From positions 1-64,000 of the forward strand of contig JAEUKE010000085.1 in NCBI GenBank assembly GCA_016794345.1: a stretch of 64,000 nucleotides of DNA, given 5' to 3'. Positions 38,435 through 48,309 of the stretch are shown in pieces. Positions within the stretch are counted from its first letter, which is position 1; every line of letters begins with the position of its first letter. Source of the stretch: Myxococcales bacterium. Its GTDB lineage: Bacteria; Myxococcota_A; Polyangia; Polyangiales; Polyangiaceae. The notes under the pieces are model-generated. The model ran no database searches. It was not told the origin of the DNA and saw nothing but the letters and a program-made list of their open reading frames with translations. The position numbers and the translations under genes were made by a program.

Positions 38435-39352
38435 GTGGTGTCGGTGGAAGCCCCGGCCACGACTCCCGAGCTCGGCGCCGCGCCGTCGCCGCTCGCCGCC
38501 GTTCGGGAGCGTGCCCGAAAGCTGGTCCGAGACGCCGACGCGGCGCGAGCCCACCTCGCCGAGGTCCACCGAGAAGGCCAGGAGGACGAAGAGGCCATCC
38601 ACGATTTCCGCGTCGCGCTCCGGCGACTGAGGAGCGCGCTCCGGCCGCTGGGTCTCGCCTGGGGCAAGCGCAAGACGCGGGCGCTCGCGGAGCGGCTCCG
38701 CACGATCGTCGAACCGACCGGGGAGCTCCGAGACGAGGAGGTCTTGCGCGAGACGCTCGCCACCCTGAGGCTCCGCGCGGACGTGCGCGCCGCGCTCACC
38801 GTCTGGCAGGTCGGGCGAGCCCGGCGCGAGCGAGGGCTCCGTTCGCGCGTGGTGAACGGGTTGTCTCGGTCCGACGACCTCTCGCAGATCCTGCAAGACA
38901 TCGATCGCCTCGTCTCCGCTCCCGCCAAGCGAGAGCTCGCCGAGCCCGTGCTCGCCCGCGACGCCCTCGCCCGCGCCATGCGCAAGCTCGTCGATCGCGC
39001 CCTGACCGCCGTCCCCGAGGACAAGCTCGCCATGCACGACGTCCGCATCGCGGCCAAGCAGCTCCGCTATGCGGCCGAGCTCTTCGAGGGCCTGGTCGAC
39101 GTGGACTGCGCGGCCGTCGCGAAGAGCGGGGCGAAGCTGCAGAAGCGGCTCGGCCACCTCCACGATCTCGACGAGGCGAAGCTCCGCATGGGCCGCGCGT
39201 ACGGGCTCGTCAAGCCCGCGCGAGACGAGGTGCTCGCGGCGATCGCGCGCGAGCGTTCACACGTGGAGAAGAAGGCCGTCGCCGATCTCGATCAGGAGGT
39301 CGGGGCGCTCGGGCGGGTCCTCGAGCCCGAGCCGGGCGCCGGCGAACCTTGA
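38435..39352 (+). CDS. CHAD-domain protein
   Basis: 305 residues from GTG 38435 (a second GTG follows directly). CHAD domains are helical proteins rich in conserved histidines and basic residues that bind polyphosphate. Here the hallmark HDFRVALRRLRSALRPL (about 51-67) recurs as HDVRIAAKQLRYAAELFE (about 192-209), the two halves of the CHAD fold, and HLHDLDEAK lies near 240. No CYTH domain is fused. The gene starts ten bases after RNase J, so the two are probably co-transcribed. Confidence 0.88.
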   Translation: MVSVEAPATTPELGAAPSPLAAVRERARKLVRDADAARAHLAEVHREGQEDEEAIHDFRVALRRLRSALRPLGLAWGKRKTRALAERLRTIVEPTGELRDEEVLRETLATLRLRADVRAALTVWQVGRARRERGLRSRVVNGLSRSDDLSQILQDIDRLVSAPAKRELAEPVLARDALARAMRKLVDRALTAVPEDKLAMHDVRIAAKQLRYAAELFEGLVDVDCAAVAKSGAKLQKRLGHLHDLDEAKLRMGRAYGLVKPARDEVLAAIARERSHVEKKAVADLDQEVGALGRVLEPEPGAGEP

Positions 39353-39380
39353 ATCACGGTTCCGCTCGGTCCGCGCACGC

Positions 39381-40085
39381 TCACATCCCGTCGTAGCCGA
39401 GCATGCCTCCGACAATGACATCCCGGTCATCGTTCGTGAAGAAGTCGAGCTTCGAGAAGCCGTACATGCTGAAGGCCTTGCGCCGCGTGGGCTTGTCCTT
39501 CCCGATGTGGAGCCCGAGGCGTACCGTCGGCCCGCCCCCGGGGACGAAGTCCGTCCAGCCGTCTGTCGAGCTGAGCGCCACGTCCGCCCCGCCCCCGACG
39601 GTGAAGACGTCGCCGAAGCAGCCCTCGATCACGAGCCCGGTGCCGACGCGGAGCTTTTCGGAGCCCAGCACCGAGGGGACGGCATAGACGGCGAGGTCGT
39701 CGCTCAGCTGGCCTCCGAAGCGCGCCTCGAGGCCCATCAGGAAGAGGAAATCGGGATCGTCGTCGTATTGGACGCCGCCGAACGCCGGACTGAGGCCCCA
39801 ACGGAAGCGACCCGTACGCTCACGTGAGACGGCCGCGGCCGGCTTCGGCGCGGCGGGCAGCGCCCTGGGAGCGGGCGGCGGCTCGGGCGGCGGAGCGGGC
39901 TCGGTCGCGACCACGTTGGGGGCCGGCTCCTCCTCCGGTGCGTCGGGCTCTGGAGCGGGCGGCTCCTCGTCCTCGTCGAACCACCCCGTGTCGTCGTCGT
40001 CCGGATCCTGGGCGAAGGCCGGCCCTGACATGAGCGCCAGGGTGGCGCTCATGGTCAGGCCGAGAAACAAGCGAAGACAAGCCAT
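39381..40085 (-). CDS. Secreted protein with Pro/Asp-rich linker and barrel-like C-terminus
   Basis: 234 residues from ATG 40085. The signal peptide ends SGPAFAQ (about 25). A very acidic Asp/Glu/Pro linker (about 26-95) is followed by about 135 residues of alternating hydrophobic beta strands (GLEARFGGQLSDDLAVYAVP, GGGPTVRLGLHIGKD) ending DRDVIVGGMLGYDGM, compatible with a small outer-membrane beta structure. The family is not recognised. It is convergent with the CHAD gene and divergent from a membrane protein gene. Confidence 0.65.
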   Translation of the reverse strand: MACLRLFLGLTMSATLALMSGPAFAQDPDDDDTGWFDEDEEPPAPEPDAPEEEPAPNVVATEPAPPPEPPPAPRALPAAPKPAAAVSRERTGRFRWGLSPAFGGVQYDDDPDFLFLMGLEARFGGQLSDDLAVYAVPSVLGSEKLRVGTGLVIEGCFGDVFTVGGGADVALSSTDGWTDFVPGGGPTVRLGLHIGKDKPTRRKAFSMYGFSKLDFFTNDDRDVIVGGMLGYDGM

Positions 40086-40189
40086 GCGAGCGCGGCGGCT
40101 GCAACGGAAGTGCCAGCCCCGTGACCGGAATGGCTCGGCGTCAGGTGGAGACCAGAGATCCGGGCGGCCTTTGGTGTAGAGTCGCCGCC

Positions 40190-40999
40190 ATGTTCGGGGC
40201 GCTCTTCGCCCAAGGCGCGCTTGCGTATGTCCTCGTCGGCTTCGGCTTCGCGGCCGTGGCGGCCGGCCTTTTGTCGGTTGCGCTCGCGCGATCACACGCG
40301 AGCCCGGCCGTGGGCATCGTCGCGCTCGCCTTGACCCTCGGCTGCTCGACCACGGCGCTCATCGGCACGATCGCCGGGCGCACGAGGATCGAGCGCGTGG
40401 CCGCCGAGGCGGAGCCGAGCCAGCGCCAGAAGGTGCGCGAAGAGGGCTACCGGGTCACGCGAGAGATCGCCCAGGCCGGCTTCGGCTTCACGCTCCCGGC
40501 GTTCATCCTCGGCGCGGCGGGCACCACGCTGGCGCTCTTGAAGCGACGGCGCAAGCAGCCGGACGAGCAGGGCCTCGGCGTCCCGCTCGGCGCCATCGTG
40601 CTCGGCAGCGTGGCGGCCTTCTCCGTCATCGCCACGGGGACGCCGCTGCTCATGGGTGTCCCCGGCAAGGAGCTCGCCGCCGACGACCCGGCGCGGAAGT
40701 TCCTGCTCGCGGAGGAGCAGCTCGCAGAGGGCCGCGTGGGCGAGGCCTGTGTCGCGCTTGACGAGGCCTACAAGGCCGAGGCGAAGCCTTCGAAGGTGAA
40801 CGTCCGGAGCGTCGAGGCGCTCGTGAGCGAGTGCTTCGAGCAGAAGCTCGGCCAGGCGGACGCCGCCCCCAGCCTGGAGGAGCGCGACCGCGAGCTGGAG
40901 TGGCTCGCCGGGTCGCGGTTGCCGCTCAACGAGACGCAGCGCGCGCGCCTGGAGGACGAGCGGGCGAAGAGCAAGAAGTACCGTGAGGAGCAGCGTTGA
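40190..40999 (+). CDS. Membrane protein with four hydrophobic segments, function unknown
   Basis: 269 residues from ATG 40190; the frame continues upstream to 40121 without support. The N-terminal part has hydrophobic helices near 5-30, 38-62, 95-120 and 140-165, and resembles the MotA/TolQ-type layout only loosely. The soluble C-terminal 100 residues are charged (FLLAEEQLAEGRVGEACVAL) and probably helical, TPR-like. It overlaps the upstream open frame of the lytic transglycosylase gene, with which it is probably co-transcribed. Confidence 0.65.
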   Translation: MFGALFAQGALAYVLVGFGFAAVAAGLLSVALARSHASPAVGIVALALTLGCSTTALIGTIAGRTRIERVAAEAEPSQRQKVREEGYRVTREIAQAGFGFTLPAFILGAAGTTLALLKRRRKQPDEQGLGVPLGAIVLGSVAAFSVIATGTPLLMGVPGKELAADDPARKFLLAEEQLAEGRVGEACVALDEAYKAEAKPSKVNVRSVEALVSECFEQKLGQADAAPSLEERDRELEWLAGSRLPLNETQRARLEDERAKSKKYREEQR

Positions 41000-41039
41000 T
41001 CGACGGGAAGCAGGACGCAGCGCCGCGCGTTGTCGCGCG

Positions 41040-43448
41040 ATGATGCGGCCCTGCGTCCTCGCGCTCTTGCTCGCGCCTCTCGGTTGCGCGCCGGCGACGC
41101 CGAGCGACGGAGGACCGACCCTGCCCCCGCGGGAGAGCTCGACACCCGCGCCCGCCTCCGAGCCCGCGGCTTCGGCGGCGCCGGCGAAGGCCGCGGAGCC
41201 CGCGCTGCTTGGACCGGCGCTCGACGTGACGAGCGTCGCTCCGCTCCTCGCGGACGACCGCTTCGCCAAGGCCGCCGAAGCGGAACGAAAGGGTCGCCAC
41301 GCCGACGCGGCTCGCGAGGTCCTCGCCGCCGAGGGCGGCCTCCCCGCGACGGACGGAGATCTGCGAGCGACGGCCTGTTACCTCGCGGGCAGCCTCTTCG
41401 AGCGTGCCGGTTCGCCCCTCCAAGCGCGGGCCGCCTACCGACGCGCCGCGATCGACGGCGCACCGACCCGTCCCGTGGCCCTCCTCCGCCTCGTGGAGAT
41501 CGCCGCGCGCAGCGGGGAGCACGCCGAGGCGATCACGCTGGCCCGTGACATTGACAGATCCGTCATCCACGAAGCACGCGTGGGAGAGGCCGTGGTCGAG
41601 TCGCTGGTGCGCACGGGCGCGCTCGATCTCGCGCGCCCTCTCTACGCTGGAATGATCGACGGCACAGCCCGACCCTCCGGCTGGACGCTCGTCGCCCTGC
41701 GCCTCGCGAAGGCCCTCCTCCTGAAGCCAGGCGAAGCCCGCGCGACGGAGGCGATCGCGCTCGCCCAGGCGGTGATGCGCTCGGGCTCGAACGGCCGCGG
41801 AGCGGACGAGGCAGAGAAGCTCGTGAAACAAGCGGCCGTGCGCCTCCCCAAGGCCGAGCGTGAAGCGTACGAGAAGCCGGCCGACGCAGAGCTCGCTGCC
41901 ACGGCCGAAGCGCTGGTCGCGTCCAACCAGCACAAGCGCGCGCTCGTCATCCTCGATCGGCTGGCGAAGAAGACACTCGACTCGGAGGTCGCCTGCAAGG
42001 TCGGCTCGGCGCGCGGCCGCGCCCTCGTCGCGGTGAAGCGCACGGGCGAAGGCCTCGACGAGCTCGAGCGCGCGGCGGACGTTTGCTCCGGCAGACGAGA
42101 GCTCCCCGAGGTGTTGTTCCATGCCGGCCGGACGGCGCAGCGCGCCAGCGCGGACGATCGTGCCATGCGGCTCTACGGCCGGCTCGAGAGCGCCGCGCCC
42201 GACCATCGCCTCGCCGACGACGCGCGGCTCGAGGGCGCGCGCGCCGCGCTCGCGACCGGCAACCGCGAGGCCTTCACGCGTTTGCTCGTCGCGATGCCCG
42301 ATGACTACCCGCAAGGCGACATGACCGGCGACGGGATCTTCCTCCTCGCGGTGGAGGCGATGGAGCGGGGCGCTTACGCCGAAGCGAAGGCCTTCCTGGA
42401 GAGAGGCGCCGCGCGGCCAAAGGAGCGCGCCTACCAGCGCGCCGGCCGCTTCACCTACTTCCTCGGTCGCGCGCGGCTGGCCGCTGGCGAGACCACCGAG
42501 GCGCGCGCGCTGTTCGAGCAGACCGTTCGCGACTACCCGCTCGGCTACTACGCGGCGCTCGCCGTCGCGCGCCTCGAGCAGCTCGAGCGCGGCGCCGGCC
42601 GCGCCGCCGTCGCCAAGACGCTCGCGGAGCCGGCGGCCTCTCCGCTCCCCGAGCTGCCCCAGGCCGAGGGCGAGACACCCGCGGTACGGGCCGCCATCGC
42701 CGTCGCCCGAGCCAGCGACCCACGTGGGCTCGACGACGTGCTCGGAGGGCTCGGCGTCAAGCAGCGCACCGCGAAGCCCGCCCACCTGCTGCTGGCCGCG
42801 AGGCTCTACGCGATCGCGGGCGATCAGCGCCGCGCGCACGCCGTGCTCCGGACCGCAAACGAGGTCGACGCGCAGAGCGGGCGCGTGGAGCTCGAGGCGC
42901 TGCGTGACGAGCCGCCGCGAGGCCCCTGGCGCGCGGTCTGGCAGCTCGCGTACCCGCGCCTGTTCGCCTCCGAGGTGGCGTCCGCTTCGCGGGAGAGCGG
43001 CGTGCCGGAGGCGCTCCTCTTCGCCATCATGCGCGAGGAGTCGGCGTTCATCCCCGAGGCGGTGAGCCGCTCGGACGCGCGTGGTCTCTTCCAGGTCATC
43101 CCCGCGACGGGCGCGAAGATGGCGCGCGGCCTCGGCATCCGGTTCAAGGCCGACACCCTGTTCGACCCGGCGTCGGCCGCGCGCATCGGCGCGCGGTACC
43201 TCGCAGGGCTCCGCGGCCGATTCGCAAACGCCGCCGTCCTGGCGATCCCCGGCTACAACGCGGGCCCCGGCGCCCCCGAGGCTTGGCTGAGCGACAGACC
43301 GGGTTGGGATCTGGATCTGTGGGTGGAGAAGATCCCGTACGCGGAGACGCGCGGCTACACGAAGCGCGTCATCGCGACCCTCTTCGCCTACGAGGCCCTG
43401 TACGAAGCTGGCCTCGCGGAGACGGCCGTCCTCCCCGTCCGGCTCTGA
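41040..43448 (+). CDS. slt: Soluble-type lytic murein transglycosylase, lipoprotein form
   Basis: Cleaves peptidoglycan glycan strands. 802 residues from ATG 41040 (ATG 41043 and a GTG at 40983 are alternatives). The start gives a lipoprotein signal ending APLGC. A Pro/Ala linker and a long helical superhelix of TPR-like repeats (about 60-600) follow, then the catalytic domain with REESAFIPEAVSRSDARGL (catalytic Glu near 665), QVIPATG, and GYNAGPGAPEAW. This layout matches Slt70, here with lipid anchoring. The next gene is convergent. Confidence 0.92.
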   Translation: MMRPCVLALLLAPLGCAPATPSDGGPTLPPRESSTPAPASEPAASAAPAKAAEPALLGPALDVTSVAPLLADDRFAKAAEAERKGRHADAAREVLAAEGGLPATDGDLRATACYLAGSLFERAGSPLQARAAYRRAAIDGAPTRPVALLRLVEIAARSGEHAEAITLARDIDRSVIHEARVGEAVVESLVRTGALDLARPLYAGMIDGTARPSGWTLVALRLAKALLLKPGEARATEAIALAQAVMRSGSNGRGADEAEKLVKQAAVRLPKAEREAYEKPADAELAATAEALVASNQHKRALVILDRLAKKTLDSEVACKVGSARGRALVAVKRTGEGLDELERAADVCSGRRELPEVLFHAGRTAQRASADDRAMRLYGRLESAAPDHRLADDARLEGARAALATGNREAFTRLLVAMPDDYPQGDMTGDGIFLLAVEAMERGAYAEAKAFLERGAARPKERAYQRAGRFTYFLGRARLAAGETTEARALFEQTVRDYPLGYYAALAVARLEQLERGAGRAAVAKTLAEPAASPLPELPQAEGETPAVRAAIAVARASDPRGLDDVLGGLGVKQRTAKPAHLLLAARLYAIAGDQRRAHAVLRTANEVDAQSGRVELEALRDEPPRGPWRAVWQLAYPRLFASEVASASRESGVPEALLFAIMREESAFIPEAVSRSDARGLFQVIPATGAKMARGLGIRFKADTLFDPASAARIGARYLAGLRGRFANAAVLAIPGYNAGPGAPEAWLSDRPGWDLDLWVEKIPYAETRGYTKRVIATLFAYEALYEAGLAETAVLPVRL

Positions 43449-43458
43449 CGCGCAGCGC

Positions 43459-43857
43459 TCACGGGGCGGACGGCAACGTGTAGTCGACCGTGTAGAAGTG
43501 CTGCCCATCGACGATGTCGATGGCCATCGTCCCGCGCATGCCGGCGAGCTCCTCGGTCCCGGTGTCGGGGACGACCTCGATGCGGAGGGTCCGCCCCGAG
43601 GCGTCGCCGATCCCCAGATGGACGACGGTGAAGCTGCCTCGGCGACCTTCGAGCGCGCCGGTGATCTTCTCGACGGCCACGTACGCGCCCGAGGTCTGGG
43701 CCGGCGCGCGGGCGGAGATCATGTGGACCTGGCTCGTCGCTTCGAGCGCGCCTGAGAAGCGCTTGTCTCCGCGCGCGTGCGCGAGGGCGACGCCGCCCGC
43801 GTCGTCGTGCGGCGGGTCCCACTGCAGCTTCACCTCGAATGTCCCTTTTGCGATCAT
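43459..43857 (-). CDS. DUF3224 family protein
   Basis: 132 residues from ATG 43857. A single small beta-barrel-like domain with the family features: an N-terminal GTFEVKLQWDPP, a central FSGALEATSQVHMISA, then GRRGSFTVVHLGIGD and a C-terminal AIDIVDGQHFYTVDYTLP. The family is of unknown function and often sits beside regulators. It is divergent from an AraC-type regulator, with about 120 bases between, so the regulator may control it. No signal peptide. Confidence 0.85.
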   Translation of the reverse strand: MIAKGTFEVKLQWDPPHDDAGGVALAHARGDKRFSGALEATSQVHMISARAPAQTSGAYVAVEKITGALEGRRGSFTVVHLGIGDASGRTLRIEVVPDTGTEELAGMRGTMAIDIVDGQHFYTVDYTLPSAP

Positions 43858-43980
43858 GGGGCTCTCTTAGCCCCGACCTCCGCCGGGCAGCTTGCAAAAA
43901 CCCGACACTCGTTGCTCACTCCGTCGGTGGAGCAACGACAGCGAGGAGCGCCGCGTCTCTCGCCCGGGCCGGCCCGCGGC

Positions 43981-44751
43981 GTGCTGCGACCTGGCGGCTC
44001 AGGGGCCGGAAACGAGCACGAGCGCCTGCTCCCGTCGGCGACCCTGGCTCCCTACGTCGCCCACTTCTGGTGGGTCCGATGGGACCTCGCCGAGCCCAAG
44101 ACGGCCGAGACGCTGCCCCACCCGACGGTCCACCTCGTCTTCGACTCCACGGCCGCATCCGCGGAGGTGACGGGCGTCCACACCAAGCGCTTCGTGTCCA
44201 CGCTGGCCGGACGCGGGCGGGTCTTCGGGATCAAGTTCCGGCCCGCCACCTTCGAGGCGCTCTACGGGCGCCCCATGGCGCAGCTTCGTGACAAAACCGT
44301 CAGCCTCACCGAGGCGCTCGGCCCGCTGGGGGAGGAGCTCTCGGCGGCGGTCTCCCCCGACCTCGGCTTCGACGCGGCGATCGATCGGGCGGAGGCGGTC
44401 CTCGAGCCGCGGCTCGGGCCCCTCCCGCCGCCCAACGCGACCGTCCGCGATCTCGTCGAGCGCATGGCGACGGACCAGACGATCCTGCGAGTCGAACAAG
44501 CCGCGGCCATCGCTGGCGTCGATGCGCGAACCCTCGAGCGCTGGTTCCGCCGGCTCGTCGGCGTCTCGCCGAAGTGGGTCATCCGCCGCTATCGGCTGCT
44601 CGAGGCCGTCGAGCGCCTCAAGGCGCCGGACGGCCTCACGATCGCCGCCCTCTCGGCGGAGCTCGGCTACTTCGATCAGTCGCATTTCGTCCGCGACTTC
44701 AAGGCCGTGATCGGGCAGCCGCCGGCGGCGTTCCTGCGATCACGCGGCTGA
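43981..44751 (+). CDS. AraC-family transcriptional regulator
   Basis: 256 residues from GTG 43981; GTG 43927 and TTG 43912 are in-frame alternatives and no start has a clear ribosome binding site. The N-terminal domain (LAPYVAHFWWVRWDL, HPTVHLVFD, GRGRVFGIKFRPATF) is of the DUF6597 type seen in many AraC regulators. The C-terminal part holds two helix-turn-helix motifs (RVEQAAAIAGVDARTLERWF and IAALSAELGYFDQSHFVRDF). It probably regulates the divergent DUF3224 gene or the patatin-like gene 54 bases downstream. Confidence 0.9.
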   Translation: MLRPGGSGAGNEHERLLPSATLAPYVAHFWWVRWDLAEPKTAETLPHPTVHLVFDSTAASAEVTGVHTKRFVSTLAGRGRVFGIKFRPATFEALYGRPMAQLRDKTVSLTEALGPLGEELSAAVSPDLGFDAAIDRAEAVLEPRLGPLPPPNATVRDLVERMATDQTILRVEQAAAIAGVDARTLERWFRRLVGVSPKWVIRRYRLLEAVERLKAPDGLTIAALSAELGYFDQSHFVRDFKAVIGQPPAAFLRSRG

Positions 44752-44805
44752 CTCCGCCGGCCTCCCGCGCTGGCGGGCGGGACGCGGTCGGGGTACGAGA
44801 GCCTG

Positions 44806-45585
44806 GTGCGTGCGCTGTCCCTTCCCGGCTGCGGCTGCCGGGGTGCGTTCCAGTTCGCCGTGCTGGCGCGGCTCGCAGCGGCGGGCGAGCGCTTCGATCT
44901 CGTCGGGGGCGCCTCGAGCGGCTCGCTCGCGGGCGCCGCTTACGTCGCGGGCAAGAGCCTCGATGGGCCGGCCATCTACCGGACGCTCGCGAGCACGCAG
45001 GTCGCGTCGCCCCGCTGGCTCGCTTCGGAGAAGAGCCCGTTCGGGATGAGCCGCATCGTCCTCGAGTCGCTCGCGCGACACATCCCCGAGCGGGACATCA
45101 CGAGCGGCGAGGCCGAGCTCCTCGTGTCGACGACGCGGCTCGTCGCGTTCCTCGGATCGCTCGCGTCCCGGAGAGCGGCCGGGAACCGCGGCGCAGCCGT
45201 CATCCACTCGAGCCGCGAGCGCGCCTCGTTCCACGACGTCCTCCTCGCGAGCTGCACCTTCCCGCCGTTCTACGCGCGGCTGCCGCGCATCGACGGGGAG
45301 ATCCACGTGGACGGCGGCGCCACCGACAACACGCTCATCGAGGCGCTCGTGGCGCGCGGCGCGACCCACATCACCGTCATCACACCGCACGCAGCGGGCA
45401 CGGTCTACCGCGGCCTCTTCCAGCGCGTCGGCGCGCCGGCGGTGCCGGCGCACGTCGAGCTGCGTGTGATTCGACCGGCACGACCGCTGCGCCTGCGGAG
45501 CTTCGACTTCGACCCGGTCCGTCTGGAAGAGGCGCTCGGCACACCCCACGTCGCGACGGTCTCGCGCCCGCGCTCCGCGGATTGA
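44806..45585 (+). CDS. Patatin-like phospholipase
   Basis: 259 residues from GTG 44806. A Ser-Asp dyad lipid acyl hydrolase: oxyanion loop GCGCRGAFQF (8-17, GGGxRG in most relatives), nucleophile elbow GASSG with S37, and the catalytic DGG with D169 (EIHVDGGATDN). About the length of the core patatin domain alone, without signal peptide, so cytoplasmic or delivered by another route. It follows the AraC-type gene on the same strand. Substrate lipid unknown. Confidence 0.88.
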   Translation: MRALSLPGCGCRGAFQFAVLARLAAAGERFDLVGGASSGSLAGAAYVAGKSLDGPAIYRTLASTQVASPRWLASEKSPFGMSRIVLESLARHIPERDITSGEAELLVSTTRLVAFLGSLASRRAAGNRGAAVIHSSRERASFHDVLLASCTFPPFYARLPRIDGEIHVDGGATDNTLIEALVARGATHITVITPHAAGTVYRGLFQRVGAPAVPAHVELRVIRPARPLRLRSFDFDPVRLEEALGTPHVATVSRPRSAD

Positions 45586-45707
45586 CCTGACCGCTTTTGC
45601 GCGCCGCTCTGGAGGTGAGGCGTCTTCGCGCTCCCGCTCGACAGCGCTTGGCCCGGGCACCTAGGATGAGGACGCTCGCCCGATTTCGTCCGCGAGCAGG
45701 TTCCGAC

Positions 45708-48296
45708 ATGCGAGTCCTCGCCGTCATCCATGGTGATCTCTGGCGCTCACGGCTGGCCGACGCCGCGCAAGGCCTCGCAGACGTCTGCTTCGTGCCGGAG
45801 AGGCGAGCGGTGGGCGAGGCGCTCGCGCGCTTCCAGGCGGACGTCGTGGTCCTCGAGGGCACGGGGCCCGCGATCGACTTCGGTCCGCTCGGGGACGACC
45901 CGCCGGAGGTGCTCGTCTTGCTCGAGCACGCGTCGGGCATCGAGGAAGCGCTCGATGCGGGCGCCACCGATTGTGAGGTGGACGCGGACGCCCCACGGCT
46001 CCGCTTGCGCCTGAAGATCCTGGCCGAGCGCCGCGCCCGGCTGGCCTCCGTGCGCGCCGAGGCCGGAGCGCTGCGCATGATGACAAACGCCACCTCCGGG
46101 TGGCGATACTGGGAGTTCGACATCCAGAAGCAGCGGCTGAACCACGCGCTGCCCTCGGGCCCTACCGAACGTGGCTTCGCCAGCGAGGAGCTGCGAGCGC
46201 GAGGGTGGGACAACCTGCACACCGCGGGCTCGCGCTCGCTCGTCAGACGCGCCATCCGCGCTCAGCTCGAAGAGCACAGGGAGAAGGGGACGCGCTCGCC
46301 GTGCCAGCTGCGGCTCGAGATGGAGAACGCAGACGAGACGCTCGGGCACCGCCTCGTCACCGCCTGGCTCGGGCTCGATCGGAGCGGCGAGCCGACGCTC
46401 TGGCGCGGCGTGACCTACGACATCACCGACGCGGTCCGCGCCGCGACCTCCCTCGCGACGATCCAGGCCTCGTTCGACGCGCTGGTCGGCGTTCTCCCCC
46501 TCCCCGTCTTCACGGTCGACGCCCGAGGCGACGTCCTGAGCTGGAACGAGGCCGCGGCGAAGACGTTCGGGTTCACGGCCGAGGAGGTGAACGGCAACCC
46601 GCTGCCCTTGATCGAGCTCGGGGCGAAGGCGGGCCTGCTCCAGCCGGGTGTGTCGGGCGCGCTCGACCGCACCGTCGATCCGGGGCGCGAGACGGTCGTG
46701 CTCGGCAAGGACGGAAAGCCGGTCGACGTCTGGATCTGGACGAGCCCCATCCGCGGGTCCGGCGGCGACAGCGAGTCGACGGTGTTCCTCGTCGCCGACA
46801 TCACCGCGAAGAAGCAAGCCGAGCTCGACTACAAGCAGCTCTTCGAGGCGGCACACGACGCGATCCTCGTGATCGACCCGGACGGAGAGGTCGTGCTCGA
46901 CGTCAACAGCCGCGGCTGCGAGCTCTACGGCATGACGCGCGACGAGATGATCGGGCAATCGCTCGTCCCGCTGTCGCCGGACCCCGAGCGCGGCGCGCGC
47001 ATGGTCGCCCAGACGCTCGCGAGCGGGTCGCTCGTCCGCTTCGAGACGGTGCAGAACAAGAGAGATGGAACGCCGATGCACCTCGACGTGAACGCCTCCT
47101 GCGTCGAATACCGCGGTCGCCGGGCGATCCTCAGCATCAACCGAGACGTCACCGACCGAAAGACCCAGGAGGAGGCGCTGAGGCGGCGCGACCTCGCGCT
47201 CGCCGAAGCGACCCGGCTCGACGCGGTCGGTCGCCTCGCCGGCGGCGTCGCACACGACTTCAACAACTTGCTGATGGTGATCGAAGGTGGCGTGGAGGCC
47301 CTCGCGAGCAGCCTGAGCGACGAGCTGCGTTCGAGCGAAGACCTGACCGATCTCGAGGAGGCAGTGGGCCGCGCGAAGGCGCTCGTGACCCAGCTGCTCA
47401 CGTTCGCCAACCGAGCCAGGACGGAGCCCCGGACCTTGAACCTCGCGGAGGTCGTGCGCCGGCTGAGCGGCATCCTCCGCCGGTTGGTGCGCGAGGACAT
47501 CGCGATCCGCTTTCACCTCGACCCGACGGTGCCCGCGATCCTGGCCGACCCGTCCCAGCTCGAGCAGGTCGTCATCAACCTCGTGGTCAACGCCCGCGAC
47601 GCGATCGATGCCGTCGGCACCATCGATCTCTCCGTCCGGCCTTCGGCCAGCCCGGGCTTCGTCGAGCTCTCCATTCGCGACAGCGGACACGGGATGGACG
47701 AACAGACGCGCTCGCGGATGTTCGAGCCGTTCTTCACCACGAAGGCGCCGGGAAAGGGGACCGGGCTGGGCCTGGCGACGGTGCACGGCATCGTGCGCGG
47801 GTTCGGCGGGGAGGTGAAGGTGACGAGCGCGCCGGGGCAAGGCACGGAGATCTGCATCGTCATCTCCGAGGCGGAGGGGCCGCCGTCGTCGCTCGAGGAG
47901 GCTCCATCGCAGCGCCTGAGCCGGCCGGGCGCGGAGTGCATTCTTCTCGTGGAGGACGAGCGCGCGGTGCGCCGGATCCTCTCGCGCCAGCTGCAGAAGC
48001 TCGGCTACCAAGTCCTCGAGTGCCAGGACGGCGTGGCTGCGCTCGAGCTGGCGCGCGACTACGGCGACCGCATCGACATGCTCGTGACCGACGTCGTCAT
48101 GCCGAGGATGGGCGGCGACGAGCTCGCCGCGCAGCTCCGCGCCGAGCGCCCGGACGTGAAGATCCTGTTCATGTCGGGACACATGGAGGGCGCTCAGCTC
48201 GAGTCGATCTCGAGCCGCGGCCTGGGCCCCATCCTGGCCAAGCCGTTCGGGCTCGCGCAGCTCACGGAGACCGTGCGGCGTTTGCTCGAGAGCTGA
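45708..48296 (+). CDS. Hybrid sensor histidine kinase with PAS domains and C-terminal receiver
   Basis: 862 residues from ATG 45708. Order: a receiver-like N-terminal domain (about 1-115, without the usual phospho-acceptor pattern), a PAS-like segment (about 125-245), two PAS domains (about 250-370 and 375-490), HisKA with VAHDFNNLL (H516), HATPase_c with NLVVNARDAID, DSGHGMD and GKGTGLGLATVHG, and a receiver with the acceptor D795 in VTDVVMPRMGG and a late KPF lysine. No transmembrane helix, so it senses a cytoplasmic signal. The 122-base gap before it has no other gene. It is convergent with the LysR gene. Confidence 0.93.
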   Translation: MRVLAVIHGDLWRSRLADAAQGLADVCFVPERRAVGEALARFQADVVVLEGTGPAIDFGPLGDDPPEVLVLLEHASGIEEALDAGATDCEVDADAPRLRLRLKILAERRARLASVRAEAGALRMMTNATSGWRYWEFDIQKQRLNHALPSGPTERGFASEELRARGWDNLHTAGSRSLVRRAIRAQLEEHREKGTRSPCQLRLEMENADETLGHRLVTAWLGLDRSGEPTLWRGVTYDITDAVRAATSLATIQASFDALVGVLPLPVFTVDARGDVLSWNEAAAKTFGFTAEEVNGNPLPLIELGAKAGLLQPGVSGALDRTVDPGRETVVLGKDGKPVDVWIWTSPIRGSGGDSESTVFLVADITAKKQAELDYKQLFEAAHDAILVIDPDGEVVLDVNSRGCELYGMTRDEMIGQSLVPLSPDPERGARMVAQTLASGSLVRFETVQNKRDGTPMHLDVNASCVEYRGRRAILSINRDVTDRKTQEEALRRRDLALAEATRLDAVGRLAGGVAHDFNNLLMVIEGGVEALASSLSDELRSSEDLTDLEEAVGRAKALVTQLLTFANRARTEPRTLNLAEVVRRLSGILRRLVREDIAIRFHLDPTVPAILADPSQLEQVVINLVVNARDAIDAVGTIDLSVRPSASPGFVELSIRDSGHGMDEQTRSRMFEPFFTTKAPGKGTGLGLATVHGIVRGFGGEVKVTSAPGQGTEICIVISEAEGPPSSLEEAPSQRLSRPGAECILLVEDERAVRRILSRQLQKLGYQVLECQDGVAALELARDYGDRIDMLVTDVVMPRMGGDELAAQLRAERPDVKILFMSGHMEGAQLESISSRGLGPILAKPFGLAQLTETVRRLLES

Positions 48297-48309
48297 CAGG
48301 CGCGCTGCT

